From positions 62,001 through 126,000 of the forward strand of contig NZ_LUTS01000005.1 in NCBI RefSeq assembly GCF_001597735.1: a stretch of 64,000 bases of DNA, read 5' to 3'. Within the stretch, counting starts at the first letter, position 1, and each line of letters starts with the position of its first letter. Made by a program: the position numbers and the translations under genes. This DNA comes from Neptuniibacter pectenicola. GTDB taxonomy: Bacteria > Pseudomonadota > Gammaproteobacteria > Pseudomonadales > Balneatricaceae. A model generated the notes under the pieces. The model did not search any database, was not told the origin of the DNA, and saw only the letters and a list, made by a program, of their open reading frames with translations. Shown here in pieces: positions 54,126-63,675 of this stretch.

Positions 54126-54800
54126 TTAGGCATGGTAATTTTGTGGATAAAGCGCCTTGAGTGCTATCTCATCCATCTCGGATTTAAACGCAATATCTTT
54201 ATTGATTGCTCTGGCTTGGGCAACCGCGGGGCGCTTGTTAATCTCATGGTACCAGCGGTTAAGGTTAGGGTATTTTTCTAACGCGCTGTCACCGAGTACA
54301 GGCACGTATTTATCGATCCAGCCCCATGCGGCTATATCAACGATGGTGTAGCTATCTCCCACGATAAACTCTGAGTTTTCCAGTTGCTTGTCGAGTACCT
54401 GATAGTGGCGCTCTGCTTCATGGCGGTAACGGTTGATCGCATAAGGTATCTCTTCGGGCGCCGCTTTTTGAAAATGTACAGCTTGTCCAGAGTAAGGCCC
54501 TAGGCCTGAGGCGATAAACATTAGCCAAGATAATAGTTGGCCTTTATCTTTCGGCTTGCCTAAAAACGTGTTTGTTTTTTCGGCTAAATAGAGAAGGATT
54601 GCATTGGAATCAAAAACGATAGTGCCGTCATCATTAATAGCAGGTAGCTTACCGTTGGGGTTGATCGCTTTAAACGCTGGCGAATGCTGCTCACCTTTGA
54701 GGGTGTCCACCGCTACCAGTTGATATTCTAAACCTGATTCAGCAAGTAATAGTGCGACTTTCATTGGGTTTGGTGTCGGGTGAAAATAAAATATCAACAT
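54126..54800 (-). CDS. Glutathione S-transferase family protein
   Basis: 224 residues. N-terminal thioredoxin-like domain (residues 1-80) begins MLIFYFHPTPNPMKVALLLAE, with the cis-proline strand NPNGKLPAI and DSNAILLYLAE (GSH-binding Ser/Asn). The C-terminal helical domain contains GDSYTIVDIAAWGWIDKY, the conserved N-capping motif of GSTs. No active-site Ser/Cys is obvious near residue 9-11 (TPNPMKV); several nu/beta-type GSTs look like this. It probably conjugates or reduces small electrophiles. Two TTGAA-N-TTCAA repeats lie upstream. Confidence 0.9.
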   Translation of the reverse strand: MLIFYFHPTPNPMKVALLLAESGLEYQLVAVDTLKGEQHSPAFKAINPNGKLPAINDDGTIVFDSNAILLYLAEKTNTFLGKPKDKGQLLSWLMFIASGLGPYSGQAVHFQKAAPEEIPYAINRYRHEAERHYQVLDKQLENSEFIVGDSYTIVDIAAWGWIDKYVPVLGDSALEKYPNLNRWYHEINKRPAVAQARAINKDIAFKSEMDEIALKALYPQNYHA

Positions 54801-54924
54801 GAGTCTGTCCTTTATAGTTACCGGTTAAAGGGTGCGTTTTAGGGTTTGACCATGCCCGAGCTAAGTGGCGCTAACTATTGGTCGAGCAGGTCACACTGTC
54901 GTTAATCGCACCGTCCTTCCCTTT

Positions 54925-54939
54925 TTGAACGCTTGTTCA
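54925..54939. promoter_or_regulatory. Palindrome TTGAACGCTTGTTCA (first of two)
   Basis: 5-bp arms TGAAC/GTTCA around GCTT, 125 bases upstream of the GST ATG. It shares TTGAA-Y-GCTTGTTCA with the second copy at 54960, 35 bases away. The pair resembles operators of TetR-family repressors. Confidence 0.55.
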
Positions 54940-54959
54940 TAATATTAGCCTAATCTTAC

Positions 54960-54975
54960 TTGAATGCTTGTTCAA
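54960..54975. promoter_or_regulatory. Palindrome TTGAATGCTTGTTCAA (second of two)
   Basis: Extended CTTGAA-TGCTTG-TTCAAG (6-bp arms, 54959-54976), 160 bases upstream of the GST ATG. It matches the inverted repeat at 26403-26420 at 13 of 16 core bases. Confidence 0.55.
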
Positions 54976-55075
54976 GATAAAAGTGATGAATCGTTTAATT
55001 AAAGATGGAATAGGGCCGTCAAGGCGCTACGCGCGAAGCTGTTTTTCTGTTTTAGGGGAAGGGCTTAGATGCTAG

Positions 55076-55102
55076 ATCGATGCATAGTATTCAAGCATCG
55101 AT
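55076..55102. repeat. 8-bp inverted repeat between GST and tRNA-Phe
   Basis: ATCGATGC (55076-55083) and GCATCGAT (55095-55102), 11-base spacer, in the gap between the GST promoter and the second tRNA-Phe. No nearby gene explains it. Confidence 0.4.
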
Positions 55103-55255
55103 AATCTATGGTCATCGTGTAGGGTATAGGCGTGCTAACTCGGGTGTAGAGCTGTATGAACAATAACGTTTAGTCCGTTATGACGTGAAAAGAGCGGGAA
55201 GCAGTCAGGGTCAATAAATAATGGCGTGCGATAACGGGGAGGATATTTTAAGAAG

Positions 55256-55331
55256 TGGTGCCCAGAGACGGAATCGAACCGCCGACACGAGGATTTTCAA
55301 TCCTCTGCTCTACCGACTGAGCTATCTGGGC
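55256..55331 (-). tRNA. tRNA-Phe (GAA), second copy
   Basis: 76 bases including encoded CCA. Reading the minus strand: acceptor GCCCAGA...TCTGGGC, anticodon loop TTGAAAA giving GAA anticodon (Phe), T arm GGCGGTTCGAATCCGTC. It is identical to the copy at 55393. It lies downstream of a terminator that follows the first copy, so it may need its own promoter or readthrough. Confidence 0.97.
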
Positions 55332-55344
55332 AATGTGAGCAAGA

Positions 55345-55383
55345 CAAAAACAAAAAAGGCCTGCTATTTGATACGCAAGCCTT
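55345..55383 (-). terminator. Rho-independent terminator between the two tRNA-Phe genes
   Basis: On the minus strand: AAGGCTTGC stem (55383-55375), 10-base loop, GCAGGCCTT (55364-55356) then TTTTGTTTTTG. The stem has 9 pairs with one G-U. It follows the upstream tRNA-Phe (55393-55468) and precedes the second. Confidence 0.75.
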
Positions 55384-55392
55384 CGATGTAAG

Positions 55393-55468
55393 TGGTGCCC
55401 AGAGACGGAATCGAACCGCCGACACGAGGATTTTCAATCCTCTGCTCTACCGACTGAGCTATCTGGGC
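55393..55468 (-). tRNA. tRNA-Phe (GAA), first copy
   Basis: 76 bases including encoded CCA, identical to the copy at 55256. Anticodon GAA in TTGAAAA; acceptor GCCCAGA paired with TCTGGGC; discriminator A. It lies 63 bases downstream of the yggX stop, on the same strand. Confidence 0.97.
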
Positions 55469-55531
55469 TACTCAAGTGGCGCGTATTAAACCGTCTTCAC
55501 GTAAAACTGTCAACCACTTGTTACAAAAAAA

Positions 55532-55804
55532 CTATTTCGAAGGGGGGACGTAACCTTCGGCCTTCTCATAGTCGTCGCCCGTCATGAATTTTTCCATCTC
55601 GGATTGTAGATATTCACGGGTTGAGGGGTCCATCAGGCTCAAATGTTTTTCATTGATAATCATGGTTTGGTGATCGGTCCACTCTTTCCATGCTTTTTTG
55701 GATACGTTGTCATAAATATCTTGGCCTTTAGGACCTGGATAAGGAGGACGATCTAGCCCCTCAAGTTCCTCTTTGTATTTTCGACATAAAACAGTACGGC
55801 TCAT
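55532..55804 (-). CDS. yggX: Oxidative damage protection protein YggX (Fe2+-trafficking)
   Basis: 90 residues, the typical length. Conserved features: [24 protein letters not shown] and [34 protein letters not shown], with the single cysteine of the family at residue 7. YggX protects iron-sulfur clusters against oxidation. The ATG overlaps the mutY stop codon (ATGA), the conserved mutY-yggX operon. Confidence 0.95.
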   Translation of the reverse strand: MSRTVLCRKYKEELEGLDRPPYPGPKGQDIYDNVSKKAWKEWTDHQTMIINEKHLSLMDPSTREYLQSEMEKFMTGDDYEKAEGYVPPSK

Positions 55805-56880
55805 TTGTGACTCCGAAAGCGTTCAATTCTGGGTGAGTTGGCGAGTGATTCCAGTAGTTTTTTAACCGGTGCAGCTAAGCCAACATTGTCTGGTTGCTGT
55901 ATGTTATACCAGAGCATGGGTTTTCCTTCCATGACACAGTCTGTAGGGGTATTTATCTGCGCTCTAACAGGGGTGATATCTAAATGGAAATGGCTGAAGG
56001 TGTGTCGGATCGGTTCTAAGGTTTGAATCGACGATTCATCAACCTCTAACCCTGTTTCTCCGTGGGTATCTCTAAGGTCTGCAACCTGTGGGAAACTCCA
56101 TAAGCCGCCCCATAAGCCGCTTGAGGGACGCTGGTAGAGTAGAACCTCATCCTCATTGTCCTGTTGTAACATCAACATGTAGGTTTGTTTGACGGGCAGG
56201 GTCTTTTTGGGTTTTGGCGTGGGGAGTTGGTCGGTTTTACCTAAGGTAAAGGCTGCGCAATGGGCTTGTAGTGGGCATTGAGGGCAACGGGGTTTGCTTC
56301 GTGTGCATAGGGTTGCGCCTAAATCCATCATCGCTTGAGTGTAATCACCCACTCGTTGCTGGGGTGTATTTTGCTCTGCATAGCTCCAAAGGGCTTTTTG
56401 GTTTGCGGTGGTGCCAGGCCAGCCCTCTATCGCATAAAAGCGAGCTAAGACGCGTTTGACATTACCATCTAAGATTGGCGCCCACTTTCCGGTGCTAATG
56501 GATAGCACGGCACCGGCGGTTGATCGACCTATGCCGGGAAGTGCTTCCAGCCCTTCTACTGTGTCGGGAAACTGCCCATTATAGTCTTGTGTAACCACTT
56601 GAGCGGTTTTATGTAGGTTGCGGGCACGGGCGTAATAGCCTAACCCTGTCCATAAATGGAGGACCTCATCTTGATCCGCTTTAGCCAAGGATTCTACGGT
56701 GGGAAAGCGTTCTACAAAACGCTGATAGTAGGGGATAACCGTGGTTACTTGGGTCTGTTGTAGCATGATCTCAGAGAGCCATGTGTGGTAAGCATCTTTA
56801 TGTTGCTGCCATGGCAGATCATGGCGGCCGTGCTGGTCAAACCAGCCCAACACGGCGCTTGAGAAGTTTTCGGAGAGCAT
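55801..56880 (-). CDS. mutY: Adenine DNA glycosylase MutY
   Basis: 359 residues. Motifs: catalytic Glu in [18 protein letters not shown], Hh[15 protein letters not shown] with catalytic Asp in [13 protein letters not shown], 4Fe-4S ligands C-x6-C-x2-C-x5-C in [18 protein letters not shown] and a C-terminal NUDIX-like domain for 8-oxoG (about 230-350, [20 protein letters not shown]). It removes A mispaired with 8-oxoG. Preceded by the asmA-like gene on the same strand, followed by overlapping yggX. Confidence 0.96.
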   Translation of the reverse strand: MLSENFSSAVLGWFDQHGRHDLPWQQHKDAYHTWLSEIMLQQTQVTTVIPYYQRFVERFPTVESLAKADQDEVLHLWTGLGYYARARNLHKTAQVVTQDYNGQFPDTVEGLEALPGIGRSTAGAVLSISTGKWAPILDGNVKRVLARFYAIEGWPGTTANQKALWSYAEQNTPQQRVGDYTQAMMDLGATLCTRSKPRCPQCPLQAHCAAFTLGKTDQLPTPKPKKTLPVKQTYMLMLQQDNEDEVLLYQRPSSGLWGGLWSFPQVADLRDTHGETGLEVDESSIQTLEPIRHTFSHFHLDITPVRAQINTPTDCVMEGKPMLWYNIQQPDNVGLAAPVKKLLESLANSPRIERFRSHK

Positions 56881-56885
56881 TGTGT

Positions 56886-59057
56886 TTAGAAAAGCCCTTT
56901 GAGTTTGCTATCCAGCTTATCTTTAAGCTTCGCTTTGGCCTCATCCTTTTTGGCATCAACCTTCTCTTTTACTTCTGCTTTTTTAGCATCTACTTTTTCT
57001 TTAACCTGTTTCTTCATCGCATCGCTAATAAAGCTGAAATCAGGTTTGCAAAGTTTCGCTGGATCGGTGCTAAAGCTACCTTTACAGTCGATAGGAATTT
57101 CAACGCCTTCAAGCTTATCTGGGAAGGAACAGGTCTCTTTAAACAAGTTCTTTTCGACCATAAAGCCTAAGCGGTAATCGAGCAGTTGCTTAGGTAAATT
57201 CACAGTGCCTTTGCCGCTTAAGCTCATTGCATCCAGTGCCGCCTTTAGGTCTTGGTTGCTGACAACACCGTTTTTGATGTTAGCCGAAGCGCCCATATTG
57301 GCAAACGGTGTGGATTTGTCCACTTCCTGAGTGTTCACGCCGAGAGAGCTTATATTGTTAAGACCTTGGCAAACGGTTTGGGCCATATCGATGCCATGTA
57401 GCTCACCATCGGTCATTTTGACGTTAGCGGTACCCGTTACACTGTTGACAAAATCGTGTACTGAGTTGCCTCGCAGGGTGAGATTAGATTGGGAGTGTAA
57501 AGCGCCCGTAAGTTGATCCACATCGGCCATCGCTTTAAGCATGTTACCCACTTGAATACCCGAAATGGTTTTTTGTGAGGTGATGATCGGTGTTTTGTTG
57601 CGCACATCAACGGTGACGTTGTTTTTAACGCTGCCGCTATAAAGGTTTGCATCAATCTTACTCGCTTTGATTAAACCGCCATGGGCACTTACGTTTACAA
57701 CGATGTCGCTGACATCTAAGTTGGCCACATGCAGAGCGGTTAAGCCGATGTTTGAATCCAGTGCAAGTGCGCGTAGGGTATCAATCGGCAGAATGGCGTC
57801 TTTTGAGTAAGGGGCCGCGCTTGCTTGTGTGCTGCCTTTTGCTGGTGTTGAGCTAGCCGCTGCTTTGTTAGTTGTCGCTGGCGGCATGTAGCGATCAGCA
57901 TCAAGCTTATCCCCCTGTAGGTTAAGGCTAATATTGCTGTTGGCTAGGTTAAACGCCGCGGAGCCTTTAAAGGTAGTGTCGTCTAGCGTTAAGCTAATCG
58001 TTTTTGCTGTAATCGTATTGGCTGGGCCAGCAAGTTCTGTATTGAAGCTAATGGCGGTAAGTGCATCAGGATCGGTTGTTTTAACCGCTGCTTGCCCTAT
58101 CGCGCTAAGTAGCGTGTTGAGGTCAAAGGAGGCGACGGATAGTTTGCCGCTGATAACCGGTGCGACGAAGTTGTTAACCGCTAGGTTACCTGTGGCTTTC
58201 AGGTTTGCTAAAGAAAGCGTTAGGTCTGATAGGGTTAGCTGCTGTTTTGCTAAGTTAGCTTCGATATTGGCGCTGGTTGCGATCTCTAAACTCTTACCAG
58301 CTAATGGCTTGCCTGAAAGGTTAAATTTGCTGTCTAGATCTTTGATCTTGTACAACTGGTTATCAAGATCTAAGAAAAATTCTGCTGATAGGTTTGCCGT
58401 AGCTTTTATTTGTTCTTCGCCTTTAACGCGCTGTGTCGCATTAAAGCTTAGCTCCGCAGGGAAGAAAGCATTAGTTACCACTTGGCCAGAACTCATATTA
58501 AAGTCACTTAACAGTGCTTCGGTATCTGTGCTTTTATCGAGGTAGTTGATATTACCGTTGCTGATCTGGATGCTGTCGATATTTAACGCAATGGCCGGTG
58601 AGGGTGCGTTTTCTGACGCGGCTTCAGGGGGCGTGTTTTCCTCACTGTCATTAGAGGCTGTGCTCTTAACATCAGCGACCCAGTTGGTCGCCCCATTTTT
58701 TTCTTTTACAAGGTTTAGCTGCAATCCATCGACAACAATGCTCTGCATCTCAACATTACCTGAGATGAGCGCGGGAATCCGAACCGAAAGTTGGGCTTTG
58801 TTAAGGCTGGCAAGATCGCCTTTACCCGGAAATTTAACATCGATTTTATTGACCTCTAACCCAAGCCAAGGGAAGACAGACCAGCCGATATCGCCGTTTA
58901 TTTTTAGTTCGATGCCACCTTTTTCTAAGGCGACTTTTTCAATCTCGGGTTTATATTCATTTGGATCGAAAAAAGCACCGAGAATAGCTCCACCGGCTAC
59001 AATCAGAACAATCACCAGTACACCTAATCCGGCGACGAGTTTTAGCAAACCTTTCAT
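56886..59057 (-). CDS. AsmA family protein
   Basis: 723 residues. An N-terminal membrane anchor (about 5-28, [26 protein letters not shown]) is followed by the AsmA region ([42 protein letters not shown]) with beta-rich repeats; the C-terminal AsmA_2 part includes [20 protein letters not shown] and [20 protein letters not shown]. The last ~45 residues are a Lys/Glu/Ala coiled coil ([20 protein letters not shown]). These envelope proteins span the periplasm and probably shuttle phospholipids to the outer membrane. Antisense frames on the + strand here are shadows. Confidence 0.92.
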   Translation of the reverse strand: MKGLLKLVAGLGVLVIVLIVAGGAILGAFFDPNEYKPEIEKVALEKGGIELKINGDIGWSVFPWLGLEVNKIDVKFPGKGDLASLNKAQLSVRIPALISGNVEMQSIVVDGLQLNLVKEKNGATNWVADVKSTASNDSEENTPPEAASENAPSPAIALNIDSIQISNGNINYLDKSTDTEALLSDFNMSSGQVVTNAFFPAELSFNATQRVKGEEQIKATANLSAEFFLDLDNQLYKIKDLDSKFNLSGKPLAGKSLEIATSANIEANLAKQQLTLSDLTLSLANLKATGNLAVNNFVAPVISGKLSVASFDLNTLLSAIGQAAVKTTDPDALTAISFNTELAGPANTITAKTISLTLDDTTFKGSAAFNLANSNISLNLQGDKLDADRYMPPATTNKAAASSTPAKGSTQASAAPYSKDAILPIDTLRALALDSNIGLTALHVANLDVSDIVVNVSAHGGLIKASKIDANLYSGSVKNNVTVDVRNKTPIITSQKTISGIQVGNMLKAMADVDQLTGALHSQSNLTLRGNSVHDFVNSVTGTANVKMTDGELHGIDMAQTVCQGLNNISSLGVNTQEVDKSTPFANMGASANIKNGVVSNQDLKAALDAMSLSGKGTVNLPKQLLDYRLGFMVEKNLFKETCSFPDKLEGVEIPIDCKGSFSTDPAKLCKPDFSFISDAMKKQVKEKVDAKKAEVKEKVDAKKDEAKAKLKDKLDSKLKGLF

Positions 59058-59148
59058 TATTCTCTCCTTGGCAAGGGGTTTGATCTGTGAGGATAAACAG
59101 TATTAGTGAAGTTTCAATGTTTTACGCTTAAGAGGGGATGAATAAATG

Positions 59149-60090
59149 TTAGTAACAGATTTGGTTTTTACCCTTTTTCTTCGCTTTATAGAGGGCTTTA
59201 TCGGCTTGCTTTAGCATGAGTTCCTGGTCGGGGAAGTTTAAATCCAATTCACCGATACCCATGCTCGCCGTAATGGTTAAGCTATCACTGCTGGTGATTT
59301 GGACGTTTAATTGCTCCAGTAGCAATCGATAGCGTTCGGCGATAACAACAGCGCCAGAGGTTGTCGTTTCTGGAAGTATGATTAAAAATTCTTCACCGCC
59401 ATAACGGCAGATAATATCGCAGGCGCGTGATTTTTTTTCGAGCGTTTGCGCAGCCATTTTTAAAACGACATCGCCTGAACCGTGACCGTAAGTGTCATTA
59501 ATGCTCTTGAAGTTATCTAGGTCTACTATGACAAGAGACAATGGGCGTTTTTTTCGTATAGCTTCTGTGCACAGGTTTATTAACTGTTTAGTGCCCTCCC
59601 TACGATTATATATACCGGTTAAATCATCGTAGGAGGCTAAGTGTTGAAGTTTTTGTTCTAGGTTTTTCTGCTCAGTAATATCAATGATCGCACCAATCAA
59701 ACCGGCAACCGCGCCTTGTTCATCACGGAATGTGGCTTTGTGCAGTTTGATATAGCGGGCATCTTGATTGGGACCGTGGGCGGGTGTCTCATAAATTTGA
59801 ATGCCAGGTTCTTGGAGAAGCTTTCGATCTAAGGCCGTAAAAATCTCTGCAACCTCATGTTCAAACAACTGATAGGCTGTTTTTCCAATAATATCCTCTT
59901 GGTCGCGCCCCACGTATTCTGCATAAGCTTCGTTGCAACCTAGATATTTATACTCGATATCCTTGTAATAAATAGGAAAAGGCAGGGCGTCGATCACTAA
60001 GAGCAGCCCTTGATGATTATCTTTTAATAACTGATGTAGCTTCGTCTTATCCATTGGGATTGTTTGCCTAGCTTGCATATATACCTTCAA
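59149..60090 (-). CDS. PAS-GGDEF diguanylate cyclase
   Basis: 313 residues, soluble. A PAS domain (about 25-145: LVIDALPFPIYYKDIEYKYLGC, GKTAYQLFEHEVAEIF, GLIGAIIDITEQKNLE) joins a GGDEF domain (about 155-313: YDDLTGIYNRREG, VIVDLDNFKSINDTYGHG, then RxxD inhibitory site and GGEEF in RACDIICRYGGEEFLIIL). It likely makes c-di-GMP in response to an intracellular cue bound by PAS. It stands alone between the asmA-like gene and hisB, divergent from hisB. Confidence 0.94.
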   Translation of the reverse strand: MKVYMQARQTIPMDKTKLHQLLKDNHQGLLLVIDALPFPIYYKDIEYKYLGCNEAYAEYVGRDQEDIIGKTAYQLFEHEVAEIFTALDRKLLQEPGIQIYETPAHGPNQDARYIKLHKATFRDEQGAVAGLIGAIIDITEQKNLEQKLQHLASYDDLTGIYNRREGTKQLINLCTEAIRKKRPLSLVIVDLDNFKSINDTYGHGSGDVVLKMAAQTLEKKSRACDIICRYGGEEFLIILPETTTSGAVVIAERYRLLLEQLNVQITSSDSLTITASMGIGELDLNFPDQELMLKQADKALYKAKKKGKNQICY

Positions 60091-60130
60091 GATAGCCCAT
60101 CTATGTTTATTTTGCTTGAAACGAATCGCG

Positions 60131-60143
60131 ATGCACGGTGCAT
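60131..60143. promoter_or_regulatory. Palindrome ATGCAC-G-GTGCAT before hisB
   Basis: Perfect 6-bp arms, 56-68 bases before the hisB ATG, beside a -10-like TATAAT at 60161-60166, so it sits near a -35 region. Short palindromes occur by chance. Confidence 0.35.
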
Positions 60144-60198
60144 GGAGCTTAGGATGGTTGTATAATTGCCGCTCTGATAATACTAGCGGGAGACAACC

Positions 60199-60792
60199 AT
60201 GGCGGAACGTACAGCCAAGGTAAGCCGAAATACTTTAGAGACGCAAATCACTGTGTCCGTAAACATCGATGGTACAGGCCAATTTAAGGCAGAAACTGGC
60301 GTGCCTTTTTTAGAGCATATGATGGAGCAGATCTCCCGTCATGGCCTGATCGATTTAGATATTGATGCAAAAGGTGATAACCATATTGATGATCACCATA
60401 CTGTAGAAGATATCGGTATTACATTGGGCCAAGCCTTTAAAGAAGCCGTGGGCGACCGTAAAGGTATCATGCGTTACGGCCATGCTTATTGCCCGCTGGA
60501 TGAGGCGTTGTCACGTGTTGTTATCGACTTTTCTGGCCGCCCGGGCTTAGAGATGAATGTCGAGTTTACACGTGGAAATATTGGCCGTTTTGATACGCAG
60601 CTATTTTGGGAGTTTTTCCAAGGCTTTGTAAATCATGCGGGTGTTACGCTGCATGTGGATAACCTTAAAGGTTTTAATGCGCACCATCAGGCCGAAACCA
60701 TTTTTAAAGCGTTTGGTCGAGCGCTACGTTATGCATTAGAAATTGATGCCCGTGCTGCCAATGTGATGCCATCTACAAAAGGGTGTTTATAA
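60199..60792 (+). CDS. hisB: Imidazoleglycerol-phosphate dehydratase HisB
   Basis: 197 residues, the monofunctional form. Manganese-site motifs [36 protein letters not shown] and [20 protein letters not shown] are complete. It converts imidazole glycerol phosphate to imidazole acetol phosphate. ATG follows GGGAG. First gene of the hisB-hisH-hisF run. Confidence 0.97.
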   Translation: MAERTAKVSRNTLETQITVSVNIDGTGQFKAETGVPFLEHMMEQISRHGLIDLDIDAKGDNHIDDHHTVEDIGITLGQAFKEAVGDRKGIMRYGHAYCPLDEALSRVVIDFSGRPGLEMNVEFTRGNIGRFDTQLFWEFFQGFVNHAGVTLHVDNLKGFNAHHQAETIFKAFGRALRYALEIDARAANVMPSTKGCL

Positions 60793-60795
60793 ACT

Positions 60796-61440
60796 ATGTC
60801 GAGCGTTGCTGTAATCGACTACGGAATGGGTAATTTGCATTCGGTTGCCAAAGCATTGGAGTTTGTTGAGCCGGGTGTTGAGGTTCGAGTAACAGCTGAT
60901 CCTGCGTTGGTGGCCAGTGCAGATCGCGTTATTTTGCCGGGTGTCGGTGCTATTCGAGATTGCGTTGCTGAGATGTTGCGTCTTGGGGTTGATAAAGAGG
61001 TCACAGACGCGATTGAATCGGGTAAACCGTTTTTAGGTATTTGTGTCGGTATGCAGGCGTTGATGCAGCATTCTGAAGAGAATGGTGGTGTCGAATGCTT
61101 GTCGCATTTTGACGGTCATGTGAAATATTTTGGCGATGACCTGAAAGAAAACGGCGAACGTTTAAAAGTCCCGCACATGGGTTGGAATGAAGTCACTCAA
61201 CTCGGTGATCACCCATTATGGGCTGATATCCCTGATGGTAGTCGCTTCTATTTTGTCCACAGCTATTATGTTGAAGCGAAGAATCGTGATCTTGTTGCCG
61301 GCCGTTGTCATTACGGCAAAGCGTTTGATGTGGCATTAGCGAGAGATAATGCGTTTGCGGTGCAATTTCATCCAGAAAAGAGCTCAAAAGCGGGCTTGCA
61401 ACTGTTGAAGAACTTCCTTAACTGGGACGGTAAAATCTAA
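60796..61440 (+). CDS. hisH: Imidazole glycerol phosphate synthase glutaminase subunit HisH
   Basis: 214 residues, class I glutamine amidotransferase. Catalytic Cys in [16 protein letters not shown], catalytic His-Glu in VQFHPEKSS, opening [16 protein letters not shown]. It provides ammonia to HisF. It starts 3 bases after hisB and its TAA overlaps the hisF ATG by one base. Confidence 0.97.
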   Translation: MSSVAVIDYGMGNLHSVAKALEFVEPGVEVRVTADPALVASADRVILPGVGAIRDCVAEMLRLGVDKEVTDAIESGKPFLGICVGMQALMQHSEENGGVECLSHFDGHVKYFGDDLKENGERLKVPHMGWNEVTQLGDHPLWADIPDGSRFYFVHSYYVEAKNRDLVAGRCHYGKAFDVALARDNAFAVQFHPEKSSKAGLQLLKNFLNWDGKI

Positions 61441-62213
61441 TGGCATTAGCAAAACGCATTATTCCCTGCTTAGACGTAGAAAATGGCCGCGTTGTTAAAG
61501 GTGTCCAGTTTGTCGATATCCGTGATGCGGGCGATCCTGTTGAAGTGGCTAAACGCTATGATGAGCAGGGGGCTGACGAGATCACCTTTCTTGATATCAC
61601 TGCAACCCATGAAGGGCGTGACACGATGGTGCATACGGTAGAACGTATGGCATCACAAGTGTTTATCCCGTTGACCGTGGGTGGTGGTATTCGTACCTGT
61701 GATGATATCCGCACAATGCTGAATGCGGGGGCTGACAAGGTCTCAATTAATTCCGCTGCGGTGTTTAATCCTGAGTTCGTTAAGGAAGCCGCTGATCGTT
61801 TTGGTTCCCAGTGCATCGTTGTCGCGATTGATGCTAAAAAAGTATCTAAGGCGGGCGAAGAAAACCGTTGGGAGATTTTTACCCACGGGGGGCGTAAGTC
61901 TACCGGTATTGATGCCATTGAATGGGCACAAAAAATGGTAGCTTTAGGCGCGGGCGAAATTTTACTGACCTCGATGGATCAAGATGGCGTTAAAAATGGG
62001 TACGACCTTGAAGTCACCCGCGCGATCAGTGAAGCGGTGAATGTGCCTATTATTGCTTCCGGTGGTGTAGGCAACTTAGACCATCTGGTTGAAGGCTGTA
62101 TTGAAGGTAAAGCCGACGCCGTGTTAGCTGCGTCGATATTTCATTTTAATGAATACTCAATTCCGCAAGCAAAAGCGCATATGCGTGAGCACGGTATAGA
62201 GGTGCGCCTTTAA
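61440..62213 (+). CDS. hisF: Imidazole glycerol phosphate synthase cyclase subunit HisF
   Basis: 257 residues, (beta-alpha)8 barrel. HisF signatures: [61 protein letters not shown] (catalytic Asp) and IIASGGVGN. It cyclises PRFAR with ammonia from HisH. The start is the ATG at 61440, overlapping the hisH stop (TAATG). hisA, usually between hisH and hisF, is missing. A terminator follows. Confidence 0.97.
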   Translation: MALAKRIIPCLDVENGRVVKGVQFVDIRDAGDPVEVAKRYDEQGADEITFLDITATHEGRDTMVHTVERMASQVFIPLTVGGGIRTCDDIRTMLNAGADKVSINSAAVFNPEFVKEAADRFGSQCIVVAIDAKKVSKAGEENRWEIFTHGGRKSTGIDAIEWAQKMVALGAGEILLTSMDQDGVKNGYDLEVTRAISEAVNVPIIASGGVGNLDHLVEGCIEGKADAVLAASIFHFNEYSIPQAKAHMREHGIEVRL

Positions 62214-62241
62214 ACGCTGCAGTTAACAGTGATTACATTTT

Positions 62242-62265
62242 AAAGCTCCGTAAGGGGCTTTTTTA
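62242..62265 (+). terminator. Rho-independent terminator after hisF
   Basis: AAAGCTCC (62242-62249), loop GTAA, GGGGCTTT (62254-62261), then TTTA; 29 bases after the hisF stop. Confidence 0.8.
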
Positions 62266-62471
62266 TTGCCTGGATTTTGGTTATTCAATGATCTGGAGGA
62301 GGGGCCGTTTTGCCCCGATTTTGCTGAAGGCGGGAGGGCTAGACCGCCATGATTTAGGTAACAACTGAACTAAATCAATTCTTTTTCCATAATATACGAT
62401 TGTTTTATTGATGATACTTGTGGATAGAGGCTAAAGTGGTATGACATGTTATTTTTATCGAGGTGTCCGAC

Positions 62472-62954
62472 ATGAACACTAAAAACAATAAACGTCTCTT
62501 TAGTCGCGTTAAAGTTAAATTTTGTTTAGCGATCGCTATCAGTATTACCTCCTTCTCAGCGTCTGCGGCGTTACTACAAATGCATGAAGATGAGCTACTA
62601 AACTCTTGCCACCTGTTACATAAAGATCACGCCTCCGCTGAGGCGCTTGCGTGTGCGACCTACATCAGTGGATTTTTAGATGGCGCATTGCTGACCGATA
62701 AAGAGAACGCTAACGAGCTCAAGCAAGCAGAAAAAAGCGGCTTTATGGAGCGAGCGTTACGGACGCGTTTAGGTGATCGGGGATCGGACGACAGTTACCT
62801 GCATTTTTGTGTGCCAAGCGCAAAAGCGAGAGCCGATGTTATTGAGCAGTTAGCCCCTTATCTTTCCGATCGGGATGATGATGCAACCGCACTAAAAAAA
62901 TCCATTTATAACGGCCTTAAAGCTGAGTTTCCTTGTCCGAAAACCTCTAAATAG
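62472..62954 (+). CDS. Rap1a/Tai-like secreted protein
   Basis: 160 residues from the ATG at 62472 (GAGGTG six bases upstream; a GTG nine bases earlier is less likely). Signal peptide VKFCLAIAISITSFSASA. Mature part has the Rap1a/Tai pattern: CATYISGFLDGALL (G-F-x-D-G), HFCVPSAKARADVIEQLAPYL. Rap1a and Tai proteins are periplasmic immunity proteins against type VI amidase effectors in some bacteria, but no T6SS effector adjoins, so it may be an unrelated member. The fold is inferred from motif spacing only. Confidence 0.75.
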   Translation: MNTKNNKRLFSRVKVKFCLAIAISITSFSASAALLQMHEDELLNSCHLLHKDHASAEALACATYISGFLDGALLTDKENANELKQAEKSGFMERALRTRLGDRGSDDSYLHFCVPSAKARADVIEQLAPYLSDRDDDATALKKSIYNGLKAEFPCPKTSK

Positions 62955-62964
62955 AGGTGATATT

Positions 62965-62996
62965 GCCCTTCCCTAACTCGTGTGTAGGGAAGGGGC
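62965..62996. terminator. Bidirectional terminator between Rap1a-like gene and elbB
   Basis: CCCTTCCCTA (62966-62975) pairs with TAGGGAAGGG (62985-62994), with G/C flanks, 9-base loop, then CTCTTTATA. It separates the two convergent genes. Confidence 0.75.
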
Positions 62997-63013
62997 TCTT
63001 TATAGCGCGCGTG

Positions 63014-63667
63014 TTAGGCCATATCTAGGACGCGGGTGACCAATTTCTTAATACCTGACGCCGCTTCGGCAATCGAACCTGCCAGCATATAGGCAGGTGT
63101 TGTGACTACCTTTAACTGCTCATCCACCACAATGTCGTCGACCGGACAGTTGATATGGGTTCCGCCCATCGCTTCAGCGGTATCGGCTGTCTCTTTATCG
63201 TTCCCAAGGGTAAATTTAACGGAACTGCCAAATAACAGAGGGCTCATGGCCGGGGCGATACAGATTAAACCGACAGGCTTACCCGCTTGGTGGATCGCTT
63301 GGGTGAAGGTGACTACCCCACTGTTGACGTGGCAATTTGAACCATTGATCGCGAAATCAGATAAGTTTTTAGCGGCGCCAAAACCGCCGGGGATAATTAA
63401 CGCATCATAATCATCAGGGTTGGCTGTGGCGAGGTCAATTATATCGCCTCGGGCTACACGGGCGGCTTCAACTAAGACATTACGGGTCTCCCCTTCGGCG
63501 ACCTCACCGGTTAGGTGATTGATAACATGAAGTTGGTCGATATTGGGCGCCATGCATTGATACTCTGCACCCTGTTCTGTCAGTTGTAGCAGTGTGAGAA
63601 CAGACTCATAGATCTCAGAACCATCATAAACACCACTGCCGGATAAAATTACGGCGACTTTTTTCAT
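63014..63667 (-). CDS. elbB: Isoprenoid biosynthesis glyoxalase ElbB
   Basis: 217 residues, DJ-1/PfpI superfamily. Signatures: VAVILSGSGVYDGSEIYE at the start, NVLVEAARVARGDIIDLATA, IIPGGFGAAKNLSDFA, VGLICIAPAMSPLLFG (nucleophile-elbow Cys in LICIAP) and GGTHINCPVDDIVVD. It likely acts as a glyoxalase; the isoprenoid link is from E. coli work. It is divergent from hemB; both promoters share 197 bases. Confidence 0.93.
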   Translation of the reverse strand: MKKVAVILSGSGVYDGSEIYESVLTLLQLTEQGAEYQCMAPNIDQLHVINHLTGEVAEGETRNVLVEAARVARGDIIDLATANPDDYDALIIPGGFGAAKNLSDFAINGSNCHVNSGVVTFTQAIHQAGKPVGLICIAPAMSPLLFGSSVKFTLGNDKETADTAEAMGGTHINCPVDDIVVDEQLKVVTTPAYMLAGSIAEAASGIKKLVTRVLDMA

Positions 63668-63675
63668 TGGATTAG

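Noticed and set aside
57934-59106. Two long + strand frames (203 and 186 codons) antisense to the AsmA gene
   Set aside because: Shadows of a biased coding sequence: Ser/Leu-rich with no domain, and the minus strand carries a complete AsmA protein.
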